From Okeania sp. SIO3B5 (lineage in GTDB: Bacteria > Cyanobacteriota > Cyanobacteriia > Cyanobacteriales > Microcoleaceae), in NCBI RefSeq assembly GCF_010692555.1, contig NZ_JAAHHG010000015.1:1-41727 (forward strand): a DNA stretch of 41,727 nucleotides. Reading direction: 5' to 3'. This document shows, in pieces, positions 15,582-23,131 of the stretch (positions within the stretch are counted from its first letter, which is position 1; each line of letters starts with the position of its first letter). The translations under genes were made by a program, and so were the position numbers. The notes beneath the pieces are model-generated. The model was given only the letters and a program-made list of their open reading frames with translations. It was not told the origin of the DNA and did no database searches.

Positions 15582-15683
15582 TTAACCACCATATTCTACC
15601 AATAAAGCAATACCTGTCGATATTTTCTTCATAATTTCATCAGAACAAAAACCGATTTTTTTGACTAATCTTTGCAAATCTAT
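15582..15683 (-). pseudogene. C-terminal scrap of a small toxin, possibly MazF-like
   Basis: The minus strand reads LQRLVKKIGFCSDEIMKKISTGIALLVEYGG-stop, the sort of end found in MazF/PemK toxins. It is abruptly joined to the duplicated xisI tail at 15683. Too short to be sure of the family. Confidence 0.35.
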
Positions 15684-15890
15684 TCCTCAAAATTATCTGG
15701 AAATAGCTACCTAATTTTATATTGTGGAAAAAAGGCGATAAGGCATCCGCCACGCTTCGTGATCGCTCGACTTAAAGTAGTAATAAAAATAGAGTCAATA
15801 TTACAGAATATTTCTCGCTTAATAAGTACAGATATTAACTAATTAAATTTTCCTAGTGCGGGCATCTTGCCCGCGTGGGTTTACCTAACT
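15683..15890 (+). repeat. Segmental duplication unit 2 (severed xisI tail)
   Basis: Second copy of 13528-13735. It starts inside xisI codons (QNYLEIAT-stop) and contains the palindrome GCGGGCATCTTGCCCGC, which also appears near 22165. The 15495-15960 spacer consists of this unit and the toxin scrap. Confidence 0.8.
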
Positions 15891-15960
15891 AAATTGGAAT
15901 CCGCTGTATCTGCCAATTCTCATCTAAAAATTGCAAATTTTCATCATAAATTATAGTTAG

Positions 15961-16248
15961 TTATCCCAGATTTTGTGCAGCTATATTATTAGCTTTGAGA
16001 AGGGATTTTAATTTAATCCAACGTTTTTTGTTGGTAACACCAATTGAGTTACTAACTAACTCAGCAGATAGGGAACGAGGCAAGATAATTTCTTCATAAA
16101 ATTTATCTTCTTCATCCCAATAACCGCAGATTTTATAATCGCATAATTCTAGATGTTCTGTTACTAAAGAGTGAGCATCTAAGTTTTCTATTACTTCTGT
16201 TAAATCTTGCCAAACAGGGTGATTTTTTAATTCTATTTGAATGGTCAT
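15961..16248 (-). CDS. Unknown small protein coupled to a HicB-like gene
   Basis: A 95-residue protein: MTIQIELKNHPVWQDLTEVIENLDAHSLVTEHLELCDYKICGYWDEEDKFYEEIILPRSLSAELVSNSIGVTNKKRWIKLKSLLKAN. It overlaps the upstream antitoxin-like gene by four bases, so it occupies the toxin position of a pair. No HicA or other known nuclease motif is visible. A truncated paralogue lies at 13737-13765. I do not recognise the family; a toxin role is suggested only by order. Confidence 0.65.
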   Translation of the reverse strand: MTIQIELKNHPVWQDLTEVIENLDAHSLVTEHLELCDYKICGYWDEEDKFYEEIILPRSLSAELVSNSIGVTNKKRWIKLKSLLKANNIAAQNLG

Positions 16249-16700
16249 AAATCAGTTAAACCATCCATTTCAGTGATTTTACATTCCTGTTCTATTTGCT
16301 GAATTTCAGCTTGAATAGATGGATCGTTTGCCATCGCTTCTAGTTGTGTTGTTAAGTTAGAAACATCGTTAGCTAAACGCTCTTTTCTAAGACTTTCTGC
16401 AATCTCAGCAAAGTCAGGATCATCCTGAAAAACTCCGGCAAATTTTACCCAAGGATTCTCCGGTTGTTTAGAAGGTTGCCATTCAATTTCTACTGGAATA
16501 ATCTCTAGTTTTTCCAGACGAGTATGTAAGATTTCGTTCAATTTTTCTATAGCTTCTTCTTGTGTTTAAGCTTCTACTTGGCAGTTAGGAAGTTCCAGAA
16601 AAGATGCACTTATTTTTGTTTCATCAGAGCGATCGAGCAAAATATGAAACTTCAGGGGAACTGACTGAGATGTTTTTGCTGTTGACACTTTGCTAACCAT
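16245..16700 (-). pseudogene. HicB-like antitoxin with an in-frame stop
   Basis: The original start is the ATG at 16698-16700 (MVSKVSTAKTSQSVPLKFHILLDRSDETKISASFLELPNCQVEA), followed by TAA at 16566-16568. The same frame continues TQEEAIEKLNEILHTRLEKLEIIPVEIEW, then NPWVKFAGVFQDDPDFAEIAESLRKER. A strand-rich substrate-like domain with L-P-x-C-x-V-x-A-x-T-x-E-E-A is typical of HicB/DUF1902-like antitoxins. The stop looks like CAA to TAA. Internal initiation at the ATG 16539-16541 could still yield the 98-residue C-terminal, toxin-facing part. It overlaps the next gene by four bases. Confidence 0.78.
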
Positions 16701-16775
16701 AAATTCTTCATTAGCTCAAATTTTATTCAATTATAAAGGATAATTTTATTTGACACAAATTCCAGGATTTTCTAA

Positions 16776-19700
16776 CTATTTGACTTCCTCTTGACAAACT
16801 TTTAATTTATCTTTTTCTTCGGGGCGAGTAGTTAAATATTCTTGCAACCAATCGCATCCTGTTGCTAATAGTTCGTTTAAGTTTTGATAACGCCAAATCA
16901 TTACTTTTTTTGTCCCTACTGCTATATATTTACCATCTGGAGAAAACACAATCTTGGATTCAGAATTATGATATTGGTTTCTTTCAGGAATAGTAAATTT
17001 AGCAAGTTTCTTTCCATCGATACTCCAAACAGTTAATTCATTAGGCAGATGTGATAAAACAGCAATTTTTTGACTGTCTGGACTAAAATTCAAAGTATTT
17101 TTTTGTTTTTCTAGTTTTATCTGGGTAATCAACTTCCCAGAAGTATCCCATATTTTTACTGAATAATCTAATCCCGATCCTGTTATTAATTTGCTATCAG
17201 GACTAAAGTATATCTTAAAAATGGAATTGTTGCTCTGTATAGTAGTATTTTGATTATTTTTTAGATTCCTTAAATTCAATTCTTTTCCAGCAGGATACCA
17301 TGTTATCAAATGCTTACTATCAGGGCTAAATTTTGCATTATATCCAGAAATATAATTGCTTCTATCAAGAATCAACTTTTCTCTAACAATTATTTTTTCT
17401 TCAATTTTGTCATCACGACTTTTGACTTTAATTTTAACTGAAGTGCCAGGTTCTCCTTTTAGTAGAGAATATATTTCTTCTATACTGTAACCAGAAACAT
17501 TTTGCTCATCTATTGACAAAATTATGTCACCATTTTTTAAACCTGTTTTTCTAGCTGTAGAATTTTCCCAAACATCAAATACTTTCACTTTTTGTCTGTT
17601 ATCTAGCATAATAGCTACAACTGAAATTTCTGATTCCTCAGAAGGTAAAAATGATTTAAGTTTTATTTTTAATGGATTAAGTAAATTTCCATGCTCGTCC
17701 CAAATTCTTACTACGTTTCCACTTCCACTTAATGTGACAAGATATTTGCCATTGGGACTCATTACTACTTTCCTAGTTCGATAAAGGGAGGGATGTATTA
17801 ATCGCTTAAATTCCTTAGTAGATAGATTCCACAAATGCACAGGAAAGTCAGCCTCACTAAAACCAAAAGTGGTGTCCACACCGATAGTTGCTATTTTTTC
17901 TCCATCATAACTAGATGTATAGAGGTTGCTTTTCGGTAGCGGATAAAAACTCTCAAAAACTGTTTCTTCCTTGTTAAGCTCATTAGGATTAATTTTAATT
18001 TGAGAAATTAATTGATTTTCTAAGTTCCGTTTTTGAATACCTTCTTCATTAATAAAACCGAAAGATTTTCTATCAGGAGCGAGATGAATGTTAGCATCAC
18101 CCTCACTAAATTCAAATGTTTTAACTTCTTTCTCTGACCAATTCCAAATATCTAAATTATTTCGGAAAAAAGGCGAGTCTTGAACCAATAGCTTTTGACC
18201 ATCTGTACTATACTGAAAGTTCTTAATTGTTGATATTTTTTTACCTGAAACTACAAATTGTTCTTTTTCATAAATCTTTGGCAGCTCTATAAAATTAGAG
18301 TTATTGTTAGTAACATTAAGTAATTTAATTTCCGTACTATCTGCCATAGCAATAGTCTGACTATCATGGCTGTAACTTAAACCTTCTTTACTGAAAGCTA
18401 GACCAGCGTTAGATGATAAACCATTAACAGTTAGAGTATTAGTTTCAAGTCCCGTTATCGCATCATACAACTTAATTATCCCTGTACCAGATGATTGAGC
18501 TACTTTTTGGTCAGACGATTCTACTTCTATCTTTGCTCCTTGAATCCCTATAGCAATTTGTTTACTATCGGGACTAAAACTCATGGTATAAAAGCCATCA
18601 ATATTTGGAACATAAAAGCGAGTGATTTCTTGACCTGAAAAATTCCATAATTTTGCTATTTTATCTGATGAATCAACATCCGTTCCTAATGTTAATATTT
18701 TCTTGTCATTAGGACTCACAATTAATTGAGAAATTCCATTGGTATTTGCCTGAAATTCTCTGAGCTTTTTGAAGGTTTTTAAGTTCCAATACTCTACCAT
18801 TCCTTTAGGATTTCCTGTAACAATTTGTTGACTATCATTAGTGTCAACAAAATCAAAATCAAATAACGATTCGTCAATATTTTCACTTACAGTTAATTCT
18901 CCTACTTCTTGAAGAGACAGATTAAAAACTCTAAGTTTAGTGATACTTTTTCCTTCCCCCGTTTCAGTCAAAATGTAACTTGCCGATCTTAGAGCAATAT
19001 ATTGACTATCTGGACTAAATTTAGGATTGGAAAAGGACGAATATACTGAACCTAAATACCCTTTGTTATCTAATTGCGCTATTTGTTTACCCGAAAAATC
19101 CATAAGATACAAGTGATTTATTCCCATAGCAGCAATGTATTTACCATCAGGACTAATAGCAAAATCAAATACTCCTTCAGGAACATCCCATTCAGCGATT
19201 TTTTCACCAGATTTGCTCTGAATTATAAATTGATGATTTTTTCCTACTAAAGACATATTCAAAGAAACAATTTGTTTACCATCAGGAGCAAAAAGAACTT
19301 TATAAATTGCAGAAGTATTACTGCCGCTTTCTAAGACATTTTTCTCTCGAATATTGCTAGTAATAGTCTGCAACGCCAACAAAGGTTGAGTAGTCGGATA
19401 ATTCCCCAACTTTTCGTCATCTTTTACCAACTTTTTCAACTTTTGCCCTGCATCCATCGCCGTCATTAAAGCACTAATTCCACCTTCCCCAGACTGAAAT
19501 TGATTCAATGCTAAATTACTCAAATTCTCTGCTTCATTAATCAAACTTTGTCTTTCCGCACGTTGCCATTGCCATGCAACCCCTACAAGAGAAAAAGAAA
19601 CTATCGCCAAACCACCTGCTAACCCATAAATAAGTTTTTGCCGCTCCCTCTCTCGTCTTTTCCTACTTTTATCAACATACCCCCTCTCTTTCTCAGGAAT

Positions 19701-22106
19701 TTTTTGCTCTCCTTTTTCCAACCAACTTTCTGCCTCCTTTAACAACCCCCCTTGCAACAAATACTCATCCTTCTTTTCCTTTTCCCACTGACTCAAATTA
19801 TCTCTTAATTTCTCTTGCCAACGTCGAAATTCCCAATCTTGCTCTATCCATTTTTTTAACCGACTCCAAGCGGTAATTAAAACCTCGTGAATTAACTCCA
19901 CAGAAGCTACATCTTTTTCCTTATTTGTCACCACCAAACGCTCGTCGGCAAATTTAATTACTAACTGCCAATTTTCTTTTCCAATATCTGCAAAAGTAGC
20001 AATTTTCCGAGTAGCAATGCGACTAACTTCCCCCGATTTTTCCTGACTTATAGGTTGTACTAATTGAGTAAAAATATATCGCGCCTGCTCTTTTTCCTCC
20101 TGACTTAACCCAATATAAATCTTTTCGGCATAATCCCCCAAAACTTGAGTCAAACCCCCAATCTCTTCATAACTCGCCAGAGAAATTACCCCATATTTTT
20201 GCTTTTTCCATAACTCCTCCAAAGCAAATTGCAGCATCGGTAAATGACCAGAATTTTGCCGATAATCTTGAATCATTCTCTTAATCAACTCATCCGCAAA
20301 TTCCACCTCAAACTTTTCAGCAGGGAGAGCGATCGCCTCCTTCAACTCTTCATCATTCATAGGAGTAATTAACTTATCCCGTTCATCAAAAATCTTACCC
20401 AAATCTTCATCCAAAGCTTGAGATAAAAAATCTGCCCGTAAAGTTAAAACAATTTTCCAACTATCATCCCGAACCGCATCAACCAAACCTGCTAAAAATG
20501 ACCGACGTTTCTCCTCAGAACATAAAGTATAAAGTTCCTCAAATTGGTCAATTACCAACAAAATTTGACAACCTTTCTTTTCTTGCACAATGCCAGTTAA
20601 ACATTTAGCTAACTTCCCTGAATTAGTCTCCAAATTTGCCACTAATTCCCCAAAACCTGAATTATTCGCAGTTAAATTCGGTGAAATTTTCCCCAATTCT
20701 TCAGCCAAATTTTCCCAAGGATTCGGATGAGGAAAACCAGGACGAATTTTCACCACAAAACGGGGTAAAATTTCCGTAGCTTGAGCCAACCATTGAGGAA
20801 TTAAACCAGCAGCAACCAAAGAAGATTTCCCACTACCCGAAGCACCAATCACAGCGACTAAATTTTGCCTGTCCACCTTTTCCAATAAAGAATTAGTCAA
20901 CACTTTCCTGCCAAAAAATATCTCCGTATCATTTTCAGTAAAAGCACTCAATCCTTTGTAGGGAGATATCTGAATCTTTCCTCCCAACTCCAACCAACGG
21001 GGAGGAATTTCCGCAGGATTTTGACATAAAACAGGTAACCAACTCACACAAGGAAAATCCTTTTCTAATATTTGTAACCTTTGCCGACTCTCCCGCAAAG
21101 AACTATATAAAGATAAACCTTGAGTATAATTTTCCAGAAAAAATTGGAGAAAATTCGGAGCAATAACTACAGGTAAATTTTCCCGCATCACAATAATTTG
21201 CGGTAAATGTAAATCCTCACCTTCTGCCAATTGATAAGCCAAACCTAAACCATTACAAGCATTAAAAATCGCCAATTTTAAACCAGACTTAACAGCTTGT
21301 AGAAGATGATTTTTTATTTCAGAAATAGTCAAAACATCTTGACCATTAATTTGAATCGTACCAATACTGCCATTATCTTTAGTCTTGCCATGACCAGCAA
21401 AAAATAAAATATCCCAAGATTTTTGCCACAAAGGTTCATCTAATTCAGAACGTTGAGGTTCTATTAACCAACAAATTTCTGCATCAGGAATTAATTTTCT
21501 AATCACCTCTTCATCAGCATCAGTTCCCGCATTATCTCCCAAAATAACTAAAATTTTTATTTTATCTTTTTTGTCTAATTTTTTCGCCGTATCAACTCGT
21601 TGAAAATTAGGAGTAGCTAGAGCAATTTCAGCCTTCGGAAAATCTTTTAAAAAATCCCATTCATGCCAAGGCAAACGTCGTAAACCATAATTTTCAGTTG
21701 CCAATAAAATCCTCGTACTTTCCGATTTATCTAAATAATTCCGAAGCAAAATTTCTATGGATTGAAAATCGGAGGAATTTAACCAAGTATTGAAAGTTTG
21801 AGCTAATAAATTAGCAGCATTTTTACAAGCTGCAAAAGCTCCATTTTTATCGTTATCAGAAATATTAGTAAAACCTGCTTTCGATTTTAAACGGTTAGAA
21901 AAAAAGACATCTAAATTTGTATATAAACTTTGCCAATGACGATACTGCTCCAAAATTTCCGAATGTGGAGGTAAATGTGCTGACTTGCTAGCGATCGCTA
22001 AACTAGGTTCATTTTTTATCGAATCTACATCCTGCCAAATTTCACCCCGCACCGAAAAACCCTCGTGAAACCCGCCATCAATATTGAGAGTAACTAACTT
22101 TCCCAT
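16776..22106 (-). CDS. CHAT protease - STAND NTPase - TM - WD40 protein with embedded PDZ domain
   Basis: A 1776-residue signalling protein. The start is at ATG 22104-22106 (MGKLVTLNIDGGF), because the 35 codons further upstream translate a 41-bp tandem repeat. A CHAT caspase-like protease (about 120-370) has its dyad at FFAGHGK (His 239) and FNACNGLG (Cys 284). An nSTAND1-type NTPase follows, with SPYKGLSAFTENDTEIFFGR, Walker A GASGSGKSS (421-429) and Walker B LLVIDQFEEL (Asp 520). A basic stretch and one membrane segment lie at about 826-845. A WD40 region (about 930-1745, SPDGKYIA/SPDSKQI repeats) is interrupted by a PDZ-like domain at about 1495-1575 (ARKTGLKNGDIILSIDEQNVSG). CHAT-STAND-WD40 proteins are cyanobacterial metacaspase-like switches; substrate and trigger are unknown. 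It stands alone. Confidence 0.93.
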   Translation of the reverse strand: MGKLVTLNIDGGFHEGFSVRGEIWQDVDSIKNEPSLAIASKSAHLPPHSEILEQYRHWQSLYTNLDVFFSNRLKSKAGFTNISDNDKNGAFAACKNAANLLAQTFNTWLNSSDFQSIEILLRNYLDKSESTRILLATENYGLRRLPWHEWDFLKDFPKAEIALATPNFQRVDTAKKLDKKDKIKILVILGDNAGTDADEEVIRKLIPDAEICWLIEPQRSELDEPLWQKSWDILFFAGHGKTKDNGSIGTIQINGQDVLTISEIKNHLLQAVKSGLKLAIFNACNGLGLAYQLAEGEDLHLPQIIVMRENLPVVIAPNFLQFFLENYTQGLSLYSSLRESRQRLQILEKDFPCVSWLPVLCQNPAEIPPRWLELGGKIQISPYKGLSAFTENDTEIFFGRKVLTNSLLEKVDRQNLVAVIGASGSGKSSLVAAGLIPQWLAQATEILPRFVVKIRPGFPHPNPWENLAEELGKISPNLTANNSGFGELVANLETNSGKLAKCLTGIVQEKKGCQILLVIDQFEELYTLCSEEKRRSFLAGLVDAVRDDSWKIVLTLRADFLSQALDEDLGKIFDERDKLITPMNDEELKEAIALPAEKFEVEFADELIKRMIQDYRQNSGHLPMLQFALEELWKKQKYGVISLASYEEIGGLTQVLGDYAEKIYIGLSQEEKEQARYIFTQLVQPISQEKSGEVSRIATRKIATFADIGKENWQLVIKFADERLVVTNKEKDVASVELIHEVLITAWSRLKKWIEQDWEFRRWQEKLRDNLSQWEKEKKDEYLLQGGLLKEAESWLEKGEQKIPEKERGYVDKSRKRRERERQKLIYGLAGGLAIVSFSLVGVAWQWQRAERQSLINEAENLSNLALNQFQSGEGGISALMTAMDAGQKLKKLVKDDEKLGNYPTTQPLLALQTITSNIREKNVLESGSNTSAIYKVLFAPDGKQIVSLNMSLVGKNHQFIIQSKSGEKIAEWDVPEGVFDFAISPDGKYIAAMGINHLYLMDFSGKQIAQLDNKGYLGSVYSSFSNPKFSPDSQYIALRSASYILTETGEGKSITKLRVFNLSLQEVGELTVSENIDESLFDFDFVDTNDSQQIVTGNPKGMVEYWNLKTFKKLREFQANTNGISQLIVSPNDKKILTLGTDVDSSDKIAKLWNFSGQEITRFYVPNIDGFYTMSFSPDSKQIAIGIQGAKIEVESSDQKVAQSSGTGIIKLYDAITGLETNTLTVNGLSSNAGLAFSKEGLSYSHDSQTIAMADSTEIKLLNVTNNNSNFIELPKIYEKEQFVVSGKKISTIKNFQYSTDGQKLLVQDSPFFRNNLDIWNWSEKEVKTFEFSEGDANIHLAPDRKSFGFINEEGIQKRNLENQLISQIKINPNELNKEETVFESFYPLPKSNLYTSSYDGEKIATIGVDTTFGFSEADFPVHLWNLSTKEFKRLIHPSLYRTRKVVMSPNGKYLVTLSGSGNVVRIWDEHGNLLNPLKIKLKSFLPSEESEISVVAIMLDNRQKVKVFDVWENSTARKTGLKNGDIILSIDEQNVSGYSIEEIYSLLKGEPGTSVKIKVKSRDDKIEEKIIVREKLILDRSNYISGYNAKFSPDSKHLITWYPAGKELNLRNLKNNQNTTIQSNNSIFKIYFSPDSKLITGSGLDYSVKIWDTSGKLITQIKLEKQKNTLNFSPDSQKIAVLSHLPNELTVWSIDGKKLAKFTIPERNQYHNSESKIVFSPDGKYIAVGTKKVMIWRYQNLNELLATGCDWLQEYLTTRPEEKDKLKVCQEEVK

Positions 22107-22145
22107 AACTGCTCCTAAATTTATCAGAATGACATACAAGTTAAA

Positions 22146-22226
22146 TAGTGAAAATCTTGTGGCGTGGGCATCTTGCCCGCGATAGCGGTGAAAATCTTGT
22201 GGCGCGTGCATCTTGCCTGCGATAGC
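22146..22226. repeat. Two copies of a 41-bp repeat with GGGCATCTTGCCCGC palindrome
   Basis: GTGAAAATCTTGTGGCG followed by a G/C palindrome and GATAGC occurs at 22147 and 22188. The palindrome is shared with 13700 and 15860. It lies just ahead of the CHAT gene and is translated only if an upstream start at 22211 is used. Another direct repeat (CCTCATAACA...CTGTAA) is at 22225-22252 and 22305-22332. Confidence 0.7.
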
Positions 22227-22419
22227 CTCATAACAGTGGAAAGCACTGTAAGTTAATGAATCCTCAACATTTAAAAAACTGGTTTGCTAAGTGCTGCTAC
22301 CGTACCTCATAACAACGGAAAGCGCTGTAATTGTATATTTTAATAATTAAGATTTAAGGTGAATCCGTTCAAATTAAATTTTTCGTATTGGTCAGCTTGA
22401 ATTATAGTGCTACAAGCAA

Positions 22420-22569
22420 TTGACACTCCTCCGGCTAAAGCATGGAGGATTCTTCGTTCTATGACCCTGGTTGCTGAGACAGGATTTCTCCAACCTCAGT
22501 AGCGCCAGAATCTCCCGAAGCGTTAGGATCGTCGATCCAAGTTCCGATGTGCCCCATCGTACTTAAGGC
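22420..22569 (-). pseudogene. tnpB C-terminal tail with IS605-type right end
   Basis: On the minus strand, ALSTMGHIGTWIDDPNASGD then GATEVGEILSQQPGS-stop (22569-22459) matches the divergent C-terminal tail that many cyanobacterial TnpB proteins carry after RuvC-III. It is followed at once by GAATCCTCCATG...CCGGAGGAGTGTCAA (22453-22420), the hairpin-plus-TGTCAA right end. The rest of the element has been replaced by a GGGGAGAGG-type minisatellite. It is a relic and not a small peptide gene. Confidence 0.7.
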
Positions 22570-22626
22570 AGGGGAGAGGGGGAGGAGGGGAGAGGGGGGA
22601 GAGGGGGAAGAGGGGGAAGAGGGGGG
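22568..22626. repeat. G/A minisatellite
   Basis: Imperfect GGGGGAGAGG / GGGGGAAGA units, purine-only on the plus strand, directly replacing the upstream part of the tnpB relic. Confidence 0.7.
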
Positions 22627-23131
22627 AGTAAGAATTTTGTCTACAGTCCTCACTCATAGTGTATTTTTCAATACAATTTTCTCCCGAAAAAGCCGCTTCC
22701 AGACTTACCCATAACTTGTCTGTAATGTCTACGTTTTATGTTAAGAAAGATGTTTATAAAGCATAGCTCCCAGGAGGGGAATAGTTGATAATTTCTGTGC
22801 GATAATTGATTTTATTTTTTATTATTAGACCTCTCCAAAAATTCAAAATAAAATAAATTATTATCCGTAAGTTATCAATTACTTATCCCTATTTCCTATT
22901 CCCTATTCTCTCTTTTTTGGAGATGTCTATTTATTTATAAGTATTTAACCGGAGGTAGTCTTAATAAATACTTAAGTGCCTATTTTGATTTTTTTGCTTA
23001 GTTGCAGAACTTCCTATTTTTTTTAACATAGATACATTAATTCATTGTATAATTACCTATGATAAATAAAATTCTGCTTATCCATATTCAACCATAGGCA
23101 AAATAATTATATTAATTTGAACAAAAAATCT

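Larger units (their letters stand above)
22227..23131. other. Repeat-rich spacer between the CHAT and channel genes
   Basis: Contains an IS605-type right end and tnpB tail (22420-22569), a purine-rich minisatellite (22568-22626) and a long AT-rich leader for the channel gene. No other gene is supported. Confidence 0.6.

Noticed and set aside
17524-17784. Plus-strand frame inside the CHAT-WD40 gene, and similar antisense frames elsewhere (6387, 23455, 29330, 34410, 38915, 39720, 40418, 40667)
   Set aside because: Each is fully covered by a well-supported gene on the other strand and has low-complexity or unlikely composition.
22459-22653. 64-codon minus-strand frame considered as a small secreted or RiPP precursor peptide
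   Set aside because: Its Pro/Ser N-terminus is a translated minisatellite and its C-terminus is a TnpB tail followed by an IS right end.
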